From assembly GCF_031458115.1 (NCBI RefSeq), contig NZ_JAVDXV010000006.1, positions 186,001-250,000 of the forward strand: 64,000 bases of DNA, in the 5' to 3' direction. Shown here piece after piece: positions 37,500-45,190 of the stretch (position 1 is the stretch's first letter; each line of letters starts with the position of its first letter). A model generated the notes under the pieces. It searched no databases. It was not told the DNA's origin and was given only the letters and a program-made list of their open reading frames with translations. Position numbers and translations under genes: made by a program. The stretch is from Pelomonas asaccharophilus_A. Lineage in GTDB: Bacteria; Pseudomonadota; Gammaproteobacteria; Burkholderiales; Burkholderiaceae_C.

Positions 37500-39328
37500 T
37501 TTGCTGTTCCCAGGGTTTTCATTCGGAGGTTCATCGGCGGCACTTCATCGCCGTCGATGCGCACATCAATCAGCGTCGGCCCACCGCGCGACAGCAGCGC
37601 CCGGAAGTCCAGCGCGTCCAGGTCCGCCGACGAGCGCACCACCACGCCCGGGATGCCCATGGACTGCGCCATGAGCGCGAAGTCCACCTTGGGCAGCTGG
37701 AAGCCGATGGGCTCGGCGCCCGCCAGGCGCTGGCCGTGCTTGACCATGCCCAGCGCGCCGTCGTTCAGCACCACGTACAGCACCGGCAGGCTCAGTTCGG
37801 CGGCGACCGTGATCTCCTGGCCGTTCATCAGGTAGCTGCCGTCGCCGGTCAGGCACACCACCGGGCAGCGGCGGTTGGCCATCGCGATGCCCACGGCCGA
37901 GCCTATGGCCCAGCCCATGGGCGCGAAGTCCATGGTCACGCGCAGCCAGCTGCTGTGACGCGTGCGCCGTTCCTGGCCGGTCGGCAGATAGGCGCCGCCC
38001 GGCATGCGGCCGCTGCGCTTGTCGTGCGGTGCGAGGTAGTGCACCGCCCACGCGGCGCTGTTGCCGGCGTCGGCCACAAACCGCGTCTGCGGCGGGCAGC
38101 CCTCGCTCAGCGCCGTCATCAGGCGCTGCGGCTTGACGGGCGCGCTGTCGCCGTGCGCGGCCTGCGGGCTGTCCACCATCGCGTCATAGGCCTGGCGTGC
38201 CATCTGCGGGTGCATGAAGGGCAGCAACTGCGCCTCGGGCCCATTGCTCGCCGGCGCCAGCAGCGCGATCAGCTGCTCACAGACCGACTTGATGTGGCCA
38301 CGCACGTGCAGCCGCGCCATCGGCGAGCGCATCAGGTTCTCGTCGCTGTCATCCACGTGCACGAGCCGGCTGTTCAACAGCGCAGCGCTCCAGCCGCCGC
38401 TGTTGAACTCGCCGAAGCCGGTGCCCAGCGCGATGACGAGGTCGGGTTCATCCTGCAACAGCTCGGCCGCGGTGGCATGGCCGCCGAAGCCGAACACGCC
38501 GCGGAAGCGCGGATGGCGCGGGTTGATGAAGCCCTTGCCGTCGGGCGTCGTGATGAAGCGGCCGTCGGTGCGCTGCACCAGCTGCATCAGGTCGGCAGCA
38601 GCCTCACCGCAGCCATCGCCGATCAGCCAGACCGGCTGGCGGGCAGAGAACAGCAACCGGGCCAGCTGGCGCACGGCGGGCAGGTCCACCAGCGCTGGCG
38701 CGCGGCGCAGCAGGCCGGCGAAGTCGGGCATGTCGAGGTCGCCCTCCAGCGGCGTGCGCATGATGTCCACCGGGATGGACAGGTGGGCCGGCCCGCTGGG
38801 CGCGCGCTGCGCCTGCATCAGCGCGTTGAACAGCTTGGTGGGCAGCTGCTCGGCATGCGAGACCAGCGAGTTGTAGCGCGTGCACGGGCGGAACATGGCC
38901 ATCGTGTTGATGCCCGTGCAGCTGGACTCCTGCAGCGCGCCCTTGCCGAAGTTCTTGATCGGCGGCTGGCCCGTGATGACCAGCATGGGCACGTTGTTGT
39001 CGTAGGCGCAGGCCACGCCGGTGATCAGGTTGGTGGCGCCTGGGCCCGAGGTCGCGATGCACACGCCCAGCTTGCCGGTCTCGCGGGCATAGCCGTCGGC
39101 CATGTAGGCGGCGCCCTGCTCGTTGCGGGCCACGATGGCCTGCGGGCCGCCACGTCGGGCGCTGCGGGCCAGCGCGTTGTACAGCGGCTCGATGGCGCCG
39201 CCCGGCACGCCGAACACGTATTCGACGCCCAGCGCGGCGAGGGCTTCGACGATGAGGTCGGCGGCGTCGCGCACCTCAGGCGCAGGCTTCAGATCCAGGG
39301 GGCGGGCAAGAGCGGTACAGGCTTCCAC
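37496..39328 (-). CDS. Thiamine-diphosphate-dependent enzyme, acetolactate-synthase-like
   Basis: A 610-residue protein with the three domains of the AHAS/POX family. The PYR domain has cofactor-activating Glu70 (ARNEQGAAYMADGYAR), the middle domain holds DGKGFINPRHP, and the PP domain has the ThDP/Mg motif GDGS...N (495-502) and LND at 521-523. The AHAS-typical QWQ sequence after the PP motif is replaced (GMVKHGQRL), and no regulatory subunit gene (ilvN) is near, so biosynthetic acetolactate synthase is unlikely. The start is GTG. First gene of the operon with the SDR and two citrate-synthase-like proteins. Confidence 0.88.
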   Translation of the reverse strand: MEACTALARPLDLKPAPEVRDAADLIVEALAALGVEYVFGVPGGAIEPLYNALARSARRGGPQAIVARNEQGAAYMADGYARETGKLGVCIATSGPGATNLITGVACAYDNNVPMLVITGQPPIKNFGKGALQESSCTGINTMAMFRPCTRYNSLVSHAEQLPTKLFNALMQAQRAPSGPAHLSIPVDIMRTPLEGDLDMPDFAGLLRRAPALVDLPAVRQLARLLFSARQPVWLIGDGCGEAAADLMQLVQRTDGRFITTPDGKGFINPRHPRFRGVFGFGGHATAAELLQDEPDLVIALGTGFGEFNSGGWSAALLNSRLVHVDDSDENLMRSPMARLHVRGHIKSVCEQLIALLAPASNGPEAQLLPFMHPQMARQAYDAMVDSPQAAHGDSAPVKPQRLMTALSEGCPPQTRFVADAGNSAAWAVHYLAPHDKRSGRMPGGAYLPTGQERRTRHSSWLRVTMDFAPMGWAIGSAVGIAMANRRCPVVCLTGDGSYLMNGQEITVAAELSLPVLYVVLNDGALGMVKHGQRLAGAEPIGFQLPKVDFALMAQSMGIPGVVVRSSADLDALDFRALLSRGGPTLIDVRIDGDEVPPMNLRMKTLGTAK

Positions 39329-39541
39329 GGAACGGCAGGCAACGGTTGCCCACGGGCCGCGATGCCGCGCTGCTTGAGCGCTGCAAAAAACGTCCGCAGG
39401 ACATGGGATGAGGACGGGCCCGCAACGGCGGACCCACGAATGGCCAATTGACCTATCCCCTCCCTGCGTGCGCTTCAGGTCATGACAGGACCCTGCGACA
39501 TCTGCTGCCCGCGCATGGAGCCATTAGCAACCGCGCAGTGG

Positions 39542-39563
39542 TCGCAACTGTATCGAGTTGCAA
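39542..39563. promoter_or_regulatory. Operator-like inverted repeat upstream of the TPP-enzyme operon
   Basis: TCGCAACT-GTATCG-AGTTGCAA is an inverted repeat with 8-bp arms (one mismatch) and a 6-bp spacer. It lies 214 bp before the GTG of the four-gene operon. The 280-bp gap between the M28 peptidase and the operon otherwise holds only two small palindromes near the peptidase stop, GGACAAATTGTCC (39591-39603) and CCCGC-GAAT-GCGGG (39576-39589). No regulator gene is adjacent, so the binding factor is unknown. Confidence 0.35.
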
Positions 39564-39608
39564 CAATCGCGCATCCCCGCGAATGCGGGCGGACAAATTG
39601 TCCAGGGG

Positions 39609-40844
39609 TCAGGGCTTGACCTGCGCGCCTGCGAGTTGCGCGACCGCCGCCAGCGTCGTCTGCGCGGCATTCAGGCCCAGCAGGAAGTCCTTGTCCGAGT
39701 ACGTCGAGTACAGATCGGTGGGCTGGTGCCAGTGCGGGTTCCAGCCGGCACCGATCTGCATGCCGCGTTCGTTCTCGCGCACGGAGATCGCCGGCACCAG
39801 GTCCATGAAGGGCACGGAGTCGGTGTTGGTCATGCGGTTGCCCACGGCCGCCGGGTAGTCGGTCGCGTACTTCTCGTTGGCAGCACGCAGCGCCCAGGCC
39901 AGCTTGGCGGCGCCGTCGGCTTGCCTGGCGCTGACCTGGAACTCGATGTTCACGTCGGCCTCGGCACGTTGCTCCTTGGGCGCGGTGTAGACGGGCTGGC
40001 CCTTGGCGTCCAGCACGGGCTTGCCGGCGGCGTCCAGCTTGGGGATGGGCATGCCGTGGTCGAACAGCAGCATGTCGTGCTGGATGACGCCCAGCCAGGT
40101 CGGCTCGGGGTAGCGGCCCGAGCCCTTGGGCGACTCGAGGCCCTGCAGGTCCTTGCGCTGCGCAACATAGGCGTGGGCGCCGTTCAGCCCGGTCTCCTCG
40201 TTGTTCCAGAGGATCAAGCGGATGGAGCGCTCCGTCGTGACGCCCGGCGCGTTGAAGATACGCGCCAGTTCCATGACGAGTGCCGTGCCCGAACCGTCGT
40301 CGTTGGCGGCCTCGCCGTAACCGATGCCGTCCATGTGGGCGGACACGATGTACATCTCGTCCGGTCGCGTGGCGCCGACCTTGGTGCAGTAGACGCTCTC
40401 GCGCAGGCCGGTGCCCAGCGGCGTGGACTCGCCGTTCAGCGCGCGCAGCTTCTCGTCGGGCTGGGCCAGCGGGTCGGTGTTGACGCCTATGGGCGCGCGC
40501 TTGCCGAACAGCGTGCCGCCGCCCTGCGCCGCCGGGCCGGCGGCGCGCACGGGCTGCAGTTGCGCCGGGTTGCGGCGAGCCGGCTCGGTGAACTCGTAGC
40601 GCAGCCGCTCGGTGTTCGTGCAGCCGTGGCTCTTCAGCTGCGCCTCTATCCAGTCCAGCGCATCGCGGTTGCGCTGCGTGCCCTGCTTGCGGTCGCCGAA
40701 GCGGGTCAGGCCCTTGATGGTGGCCTTGTACTTCTCCAGGTCCAGCTGGTCCACCAGCGCGGCGACCGGGTCGGGCGGCAGCGCCTGGGCGTAGGCGCCG
40801 CCCAGTGCGGCGAACAGGGAAGCGACAGCAATGGCTTTGAACAT
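39609..40844 (-). CDS. Secreted M28-family metallopeptidase
   Basis: Exported zinc aminopeptidase-like protein of 411 residues with a signal peptide (MFKAIAVASLFAALGGAYAQ). The co-catalytic zinc site is visible as SAHMDGIGYGEAANDDGSG (H170, D182/D183) and WNNEETGLNGAHAY (E216 and E217). Further ligands are expected in LGVIQHDMLLFDHG and GWNPHWHQPTDLY near the C-terminus. Start at 40844 follows from the leader peptide. It is 17 bp downstream of a hypothetical gene on the same strand. Confidence 0.9.
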   Translation of the reverse strand: MFKAIAVASLFAALGGAYAQALPPDPVAALVDQLDLEKYKATIKGLTRFGDRKQGTQRNRDALDWIEAQLKSHGCTNTERLRYEFTEPARRNPAQLQPVRAAGPAAQGGGTLFGKRAPIGVNTDPLAQPDEKLRALNGESTPLGTGLRESVYCTKVGATRPDEMYIVSAHMDGIGYGEAANDDGSGTALVMELARIFNAPGVTTERSIRLILWNNEETGLNGAHAYVAQRKDLQGLESPKGSGRYPEPTWLGVIQHDMLLFDHGMPIPKLDAAGKPVLDAKGQPVYTAPKEQRAEADVNIEFQVSARQADGAAKLAWALRAANEKYATDYPAAVGNRMTNTDSVPFMDLVPAISVRENERGMQIGAGWNPHWHQPTDLYSTYSDKDFLLGLNAAQTTLAAVAQLAGAQVKP

Positions 40845-40861
40845 GGCGTGCGGTGTTGAGG

Positions 40862-41773
40862 TCAGGGAGACAGGGAATCCAGGTCCAGGCTGGCCGACAG
40901 CAGCAGCGCCGGCGCGGCGCGATCGTCGGCGTCGGTCACCAGCCACAGCTGCAACCGGCCATCCGCCACGGTGGCGGCGATGCCCTCGGCCTTGCAGCGC
41001 AGGGACAGCGGCCAGAGGCCGCGCAGCCGGCCGTCGGCCGCCACGACGCCCACGGCCGAGCCGCCGCAGGGGCCGTCGGCGTAGTTGTCGTCTGTGGCCT
41101 CGGCGGCGGCACTGAACACCCAGCCGCCGTCGGGCAGCGCGGCGCCGTCGGTGAAGCACAACGGCACGCCGTCGAGGTCGCCCAGCGCGTAGCGCGTGCC
41201 GGCCATGGGCGCCGGCGCCGGTCCACCGCGCAACCAGGCCAGCACGGCCGACCAGTCGAAACGGATCAGCTCGTTGACGGGGTCTGCGCCGCTGCCGCGC
41301 TGCAGCAGGCACAAGCAGCCGGCCGCGACGAAGGCGCCTTCGATGTTGAGCTTGGCGTGCCGGGCATGCAGCGCGGCGTACAGCGGCGCGAAATCGACCT
41401 GCTGCGCGCGCCGCTGCAGTTCGCCCGCTGCGTCCAGCGCCAGCAGGACCGCGCGTTCACGCTGCGGGCGCGAGCCAGATCCCAGCGCCAGCAGCGCACC
41501 GTGCGGATGGCCGTCGAACGGTGGCAGCAGCGCCAGCGCCTCCAGATCGGGCTTGGCCGCCTTGCGGGCCTTGGGGTCATCGGGCAGCTCGCCCTCGAAC
41601 AGCGCATGCAGCGTGCCCGCGCCGGAGGCATCGAACTCGCCCAGCTGGTGCTCATCGTCGGCAACGACATACAGCCGCGCCCCAAGGCGAACCAGCCCGC
41701 TGGCCGCGCTGACGTGGCGTGGCCCGGCCGCGTCGGCCACGGACAGCGTTGCAAGCACTTGCGGGTTCAGCAT
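40862..41773 (-). CDS. Hypothetical protein, putative beta-propeller
   Basis: A 303-residue protein without signal peptide or known catalytic motif. Repeated strand-rich segments such as SGLVRLGARLYVVADDEHQLGEF, LPPFDGHPHGALLALGSG and WVFSAAAEATDDNYADGPC resemble DUF6929/SdiA-regulated-like propeller proteins. That identification is tentative. It may be co-transcribed with the M28 peptidase, and it diverges from the AraC-type regulator with only 24 bp between start codons. Confidence 0.65.
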   Translation of the reverse strand: MLNPQVLATLSVADAAGPRHVSAASGLVRLGARLYVVADDEHQLGEFDASGAGTLHALFEGELPDDPKARKAAKPDLEALALLPPFDGHPHGALLALGSGSRPQRERAVLLALDAAGELQRRAQQVDFAPLYAALHARHAKLNIEGAFVAAGCLCLLQRGSGADPVNELIRFDWSAVLAWLRGGPAPAPMAGTRYALGDLDGVPLCFTDGAALPDGGWVFSAAAEATDDNYADGPCGGSAVGVVAADGRLRGLWPLSLRCKAEGIAATVADGRLQLWLVTDADDRAAPALLLSASLDLDSLSP

Positions 41774-41797
41774 GGCCGGCGAGCATAGCGGCCGAGA

Positions 41798-42301
41798 ATG
41801 CGGCGCATGACCGATCTCCAGGATCCGCGGCTGTTGCGCCGCCTGCTGCGCGCCAAGGACCGCATGGACGCCGCCTCGAACGAGGAATGGACCGTCGAGC
41901 GGCTGGCCAGCATCAGCGACGTGTCGCCGGCGCATTTCTCGCGCAGCTTCAAGCAGGCCTTCGGGCTGCCGCCGCACCGCTACTTGCTGACGCGCCGCAT
42001 AGAGCGCGCCGTGGCGCTGCTGCGCGAGACCGAGCTGCCCATCACCGACATCGCCTTCCAGACCGGCTGGGCGAGCCTGGGCACATTCGGCCGCATCTTT
42101 CGCGACATCACCGGCACCAGCCCCGGCGACATGCGCGAGCAGTCGCGCGGCCTGGCGCCCGAACTCGGGCGCATGCCGCATTGCGTGCTGCAGGCAGCGC
42201 AGCGCCCCGATCTCAGGACAGCAGTTTCGGAGAAGCGCCGTCGCGAGGCGGCCGATACAAATGAGTCTCCCAAGCCATCAAAGCAGGAGCAACCCAAATG
42301 A
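41798..42301 (+). CDS. AraC-family transcriptional regulator, DNA-binding domain only
   Basis: A 167-residue regulator composed of the double helix-turn-helix AraC domain (about residues 20-120) plus a charged tail. Motifs are LASISDVSPAHFSRSFKQAF for the first HTH and ITDIAFQTGWASLGTFGRIF with TGTSPGDMR for the second, which matches the family signature well. No ligand-binding domain is present. ATG codons at 41798 and 41807 are both possible. The stop overlaps the VOC gene start (ATGA), so it probably controls, and is co-expressed with, the VOC-DUF1801 pair. Confidence 0.88.
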   Translation: MRRMTDLQDPRLLRRLLRAKDRMDAASNEEWTVERLASISDVSPAHFSRSFKQAFGLPPHRYLLTRRIERAVALLRETELPITDIAFQTGWASLGTFGRIFRDITGTSPGDMREQSRGLAPELGRMPHCVLQAAQRPDLRTAVSEKRRREAADTNESPKPSKQEQPK

Positions 42302-42708
42302 TCCAAGCCATCCAAGTCGTCGGCCTCTATGTGCGCGACCAGGCCGAAGCCCTGGCCTTCTATGTCGACAAGCTGGGCTTCAAGGTGCACACCGACGTGG
42401 GCAACGGCCCCTACCGCTGGCTGACCGTGCAGCACCCCGACCAGCCCGGCTTCCAGCTGGGCCTGTTCCTGCCCGGCCCGCCTGTGCACGACGAGGCCAC
42501 CGCGCAGGCGCTGCACGCCATCGTCGCCAAGGGTGCGATGCCGCCGCTGGTGCTGCAGGTCAGCGACTGCCGCGCGGTCCACGCGCAGTTGAAGGCGCGC
42601 GGCGTGGAGTTCACACAGGAGCCCACCGAGCGCTACGGCAACGTGGACGCGGGCTTCCGCGATCCGTCCGGCAATGGCTGGAAGATGATCCAGTCGGGGC
42701 GCGCATGA
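42298..42708 (+). CDS. VOC (glyoxalase/bleomycin-resistance) family protein
   Basis: A 136-residue protein with two beta-alpha-beta-beta-beta modules: VVGLYVRDQAEALAFYVDKL at the start and FTQEPTERYGNVDAGFRDPS near the end, the latter ending in NGWKMIQ. Typical metal-ligand positions are E (QLGLFLP side) and the DPSGN loop. Substrate unknown; similar single-gene products occur next to DUF1801 proteins and AraC regulators. Overlaps both neighbours by four bases. Confidence 0.88.
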   Translation: MIQAIQVVGLYVRDQAEALAFYVDKLGFKVHTDVGNGPYRWLTVQHPDQPGFQLGLFLPGPPVHDEATAQALHAIVAKGAMPPLVLQVSDCRAVHAQLKARGVEFTQEPTERYGNVDAGFRDPSGNGWKMIQSGRA

Positions 42709-43091
42709 AGAAGGCCGCAGCCCCATCCGGCGACGCCGCCAGCGCGCTCATCGACCAGCGCATCGAGGAGCTGGGCGGCTGGCGCGGCCCGCTGCTCGCG
42801 CGGCTGCGCGCGCTGCTGCTGGAGGCCGTGCCCGATGCCGTCGAAGAATGGAAATGGGCCAACCCGGTCTGGTCCAGCAATGGCATCCTGTGCACCGGCG
42901 AGGCCTACAAGGCCACCGTGAAGATGACCTTTCCCAAGGGCGCCGCCCTGCCCGACCCGGCCGGCCTGTTCAATTCCAGCCTGGACGGCAACGTGCGCCG
43001 CGCCATCGACTTCCGCGAAAGCGCGACGCTGGACGAGAAGGCGTTGAAAGCCTTGTTCAAGGCGGCCGCGGCCGCCAACAAGAAGGGCTGA
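42705..43091 (+). CDS. DUF1801-domain protein
   Basis: A 128-residue protein with the YdhG/DUF1801 fold: LRALLLEAVPDAVEEWKWANPVWSS-type core, then GEAYKATVKMTFPKGA and LDGNVRRAIDFRE. The biochemical role of the family is not established. It closes a three-gene overlapping unit (AraC-VOC-DUF1801). Its TGA directly abuts the stop codon of the convergent gene (TGATCA). Confidence 0.88.
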   Translation: MKKAAAPSGDAASALIDQRIEELGGWRGPLLARLRALLLEAVPDAVEEWKWANPVWSSNGILCTGEAYKATVKMTFPKGAALPDPAGLFNSSLDGNVRRAIDFRESATLDEKALKALFKAAAAANKKG

Positions 43092-43565
43092 TCAGGCCAA
43101 CCCGGCCTTTTCCAGCCCGAACGCCCCGTCCCGCGTGCCCGGCGCCATGCGGAAGGCCACGTTCATGCGGTTCCAGCCGTTGATGGCGGCCACGCGCCAG
43201 GTCAGGTCCGACAGCTCCTGCTCGCCGAAGTGCTCGCGCGCCTCGGCGTAGGCGGCGTCGGAGATGCCTTCGGGCGCGATGCGGGTCAGCGCCTCGGTCC
43301 AGGCCAGCGCGGCCCGCTCCTTGGGTGTGAACAGCGGCGACTCGCGCCAGATGGCCACATGGTGCAGGCGCAGTTCACGCTCGCCGTGGATCTTGGCCTG
43401 CTTGACATGCATGTCCAGGCAGAAGGCACAGCCGTTCAGTTGCGATGCGCGGATGTCGATCAGCAGGGACAGCGTCGGGTCCAGCTGGAAGGCCATGCTG
43501 AAGGCCAGGTACTTGTTGAACAGCGTGGCGGACTGGGAGAAGTAGTCGATGCGGGCGTCGCTCAT
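43092..43565 (-). CDS. Carboxymuconolactone decarboxylase / AhpD-like protein, ECF41 partner
   Basis: A 157-residue protein of the alkylhydroperoxidase-D-like family. It has the redox/CMD motif CAFCLDMH (C46, C49, H53) within IRASQLNGCAFCLDMHVKQA. Peroxidase or decarboxylase activity is not provable from sequence. A COE (carboxymuconolactone decarboxylase, oxidoreductase or epimerase) gene next to an ECF41 sigma factor is the hallmark of this sigma group. An ECF41-type promoter lies 54-80 bp upstream of its ATG, indicating it is the direct target. Confidence 0.9.
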   Translation of the reverse strand: MSDARIDYFSQSATLFNKYLAFSMAFQLDPTLSLLIDIRASQLNGCAFCLDMHVKQAKIHGERELRLHHVAIWRESPLFTPKERAALAWTEALTRIAPEGISDAAYAEAREHFGEQELSDLTWRVAAINGWNRMNVAFRMAPGTRDGAFGLEKAGLA

Positions 43566-43618
43566 GGTGAGGTCCTGTCTGAGTTGAGGTTGAGAGAAAG
43601 GGAAGCGCTCATCCTCAA

Positions 43619-43645
43619 GACGGGGCAGCCCGCGGGTTTGTGACG
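43619..43645 (-). promoter_or_regulatory. ECF41-type promoter of the AhpD-like gene
   Basis: On the minus strand CGTCACA (43639-43645) is followed after exactly 16 bp by CGTC (43619-43622). The established ECF41 consensus is TGTCACA, a spacer of about 16 bp, then CGTC, so one base differs. It starts directly downstream of the sigma factor stop and precedes the AhpD-like gene. Confidence 0.75.
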
Positions 43646-44578
43646 TCAGCCGGCCAACTTTCGTTCGATGGCCTCCAGCTTGTCCGGATTGCGCTGGATG
43701 TACAGCGCCCCCAGGCGGCCGTCTTCCTGCGCCGGCGCCAGCGCAATGGTCTGCACCAGCCGGCCGCCGGCGGCGTCGTCCAGCACCAGGCAGCCCGGCA
43801 GGCCGTTGACCATCGCGGGCACCATGCGGCAGTGGCGGCCGGCCGGCAATTGCGTGAAGCCGATGAAGATCTGCGCGATGCGCGCGCCGCCGTGCAGCGG
43901 CTTCGGGACCGCGCTGACCTTGCCGCCGCCGTCGGCCATCATCACGGCGTCCTCGGTGAGCAGCGCCGTCAGCGCCGACACGTCGGCGCTGCGCACCGCG
44001 TCCATGAAGGCCTGGACCAGCCGGTCGGCCTCTTCCTTGGCCACGTCGCGGCGCGCGTAGTCGGCCTTCACGTGCTTGCGTGCGCGGGTGACGAGCTGGC
44101 GGCAGCTGGCCTCGCTGCGGTCCAGGTGGCGCCCAATCTCGTCGTAGTCCATGTCGAACACGTCGTGCAGCAGGAAGGCAGCGCGCTCCAGAGGGGACAG
44201 CCGCTCCAGCGCCAGCAGGAAGGCGATGGACACATCCTGCGCGAACTCGGCCTGCTTCTCGGGCCCCGGCGCCCAGCCGAACAAGGCCTCGTCCTCCAGC
44301 ATGGGCTCGGGCAGCCACACGCCCACGTACTGCACGCGCCGCGCGGCGGCGGAGCGCAGCTGGTCCAGGCACAGGTTGGTCACCAGCCGCGTCAGGAAGG
44401 CGCCGTCGTTGAGCACCTCGGCCTCGTCCACCTCGGCCCAGCGCAGCCAGGCCTCCTGCACGATGTCCTCGGCCTCGGCTCGCGAGCCCAGCATGCGGTA
44501 GGCCAGCGCGCGCAGGCGGCGGGCGTGTTCACGGTCAAAGCGTCGGGCGCGGTCGGCGGCGCTGGAGTCGGCGGTCAT
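43646..44578 (-). CDS. ECF41-family RNA polymerase sigma factor with SnoaL-like C-terminal domain
   Basis: A 310-residue extracytoplasmic-function sigma factor. Sigma2 (LRALAYRMLGSRAEAEDIVQ) and sigma4 (LSPLERAAFLLHDVFDMDY) are followed by a ~110-residue SnoaL_2-like domain. All ECF41 signature motifs are present: the linker WLPEP (89-93), DGGGK (216-220) and NPDKL (297-301). In this group the C-terminal extension replaces an anti-sigma factor and tunes activity. Its own promoter matches the ECF41 consensus, so autoregulation is expected. The signal is unknown. Confidence 0.95.
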   Translation of the reverse strand: MTADSSAADRARRFDREHARRLRALAYRMLGSRAEAEDIVQEAWLRWAEVDEAEVLNDGAFLTRLVTNLCLDQLRSAAARRVQYVGVWLPEPMLEDEALFGWAPGPEKQAEFAQDVSIAFLLALERLSPLERAAFLLHDVFDMDYDEIGRHLDRSEASCRQLVTRARKHVKADYARRDVAKEEADRLVQAFMDAVRSADVSALTALLTEDAVMMADGGGKVSAVPKPLHGGARIAQIFIGFTQLPAGRHCRMVPAMVNGLPGCLVLDDAAGGRLVQTIALAPAQEDGRLGALYIQRNPDKLEAIERKLAG

Positions 44579-44606
44579 GTCGTTGGCGGAAGTGGCAACG
44601 GATCAT

Positions 44607-44633
44607 GACGGAACAGACCTCAGGTTTGTGACA
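44607..44633 (-). promoter_or_regulatory. ECF41-type autoregulatory promoter of the sigma factor gene
   Basis: TGTCACA (44627-44633) and CGTC (44607-44610) on the minus strand, separated by 16 bp, match the ECF41 consensus without mismatch. The -10 lies 28 bp before the sigma factor ATG. Confidence 0.85.
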
Positions 44634-44639
44634 TGGCTT

Positions 44640-45134
44640 TCAGGGGCAGCGCAGGAACATGCCTTGCACGGTGCACGTGCCCTTGGGCCCCACGAGCCCC
44701 GGGCCCACGCGGGTCAGCGTGGAGCCGTCGCTGGCCGTGCAGGTGGCGGCGTTGCAGTGCGTGATGGTGACCGGGGGGTCCGTGCGCGGCAGGTCCAGCG
44801 GTGGCAGCGGCCGGGGCTGGGCGCGCGGCGCCAGCGGCTCGGCACGAGCCACGGGCGCAGGGGGTATCCACGTGCGCTGGGACGGCGGCGGCGACGTGGT
44901 CATGCCGCCCAGGCAGGCATCGGCCACGCGCTGGCGCAGCGGCTTCAGCTTCGCGGCCACATCGTCGCGTTGGCGGCGCGGCGCGGAGGCCGCGCTGTCG
45001 GCCAGTGCGTCCTCCGCCTGCTCCAGCGCGGCGACGGCCGTGCGGCAGGCCGGCGAGCGAGGCAGATCCTCGGCCTGCGCCACACCGGCAAGCGCGGCGC
45101 ACAACAGCGGAAGCGAGAGCCACCATGCGTTCAT
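44640..45134 (-). CDS. Secreted hypothetical protein with four-cysteine C-terminal domain
   Basis: A 164-residue exported protein: signal peptide MNAWWLSLPLLCAALAGVAQA, a helical stretch (ALEQAEDALADSAASA), a proline-rich linker (residues ~95-120), and a compact C-terminal domain. The last is VTITHCNAATCTASDGSTLT followed by a GPKGTCTVQGMFLRCP ending. The C-x4-C-...-GP-x-G-x-C-x8-C pattern recurs in unnamed Burkholderiales periplasmic proteins (recollection). Function unknown. It ends just six bases before the ECF41 promoter but is read upstream of it. Confidence 0.7.
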   Translation of the reverse strand: MNAWWLSLPLLCAALAGVAQAEDLPRSPACRTAVAALEQAEDALADSAASAPRRQRDDVAAKLKPLRQRVADACLGGMTTSPPPSQRTWIPPAPVARAEPLAPRAQPRPLPPLDLPRTDPPVTITHCNAATCTASDGSTLTRVGPGLVGPKGTCTVQGMFLRCP

Positions 45135-45190
45135 GATGCTCACATCTTGCGCCATTCCGGCCACTGACGCTGTAGGCCATGACCGCCGGC

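Noticed and set aside
37496..39328. Biosynthetic acetolactate synthase IlvB
   Set aside because: No ilvN or ilvC nearby, and the QWQ-type segment is missing; the operon partners point to another pathway.
39576..39603. Intrinsic terminator after the M28 peptidase gene
   Set aside because: Two short palindromes (5- and 6-bp arms) are present but no U-run follows; too weak to call.
43641..43648. TGACGTCA palindrome at the sigma factor stop as a regulator site
   Set aside because: It arises from overlap of the ECF41 -35 element with the TGA stop codon; no further support.
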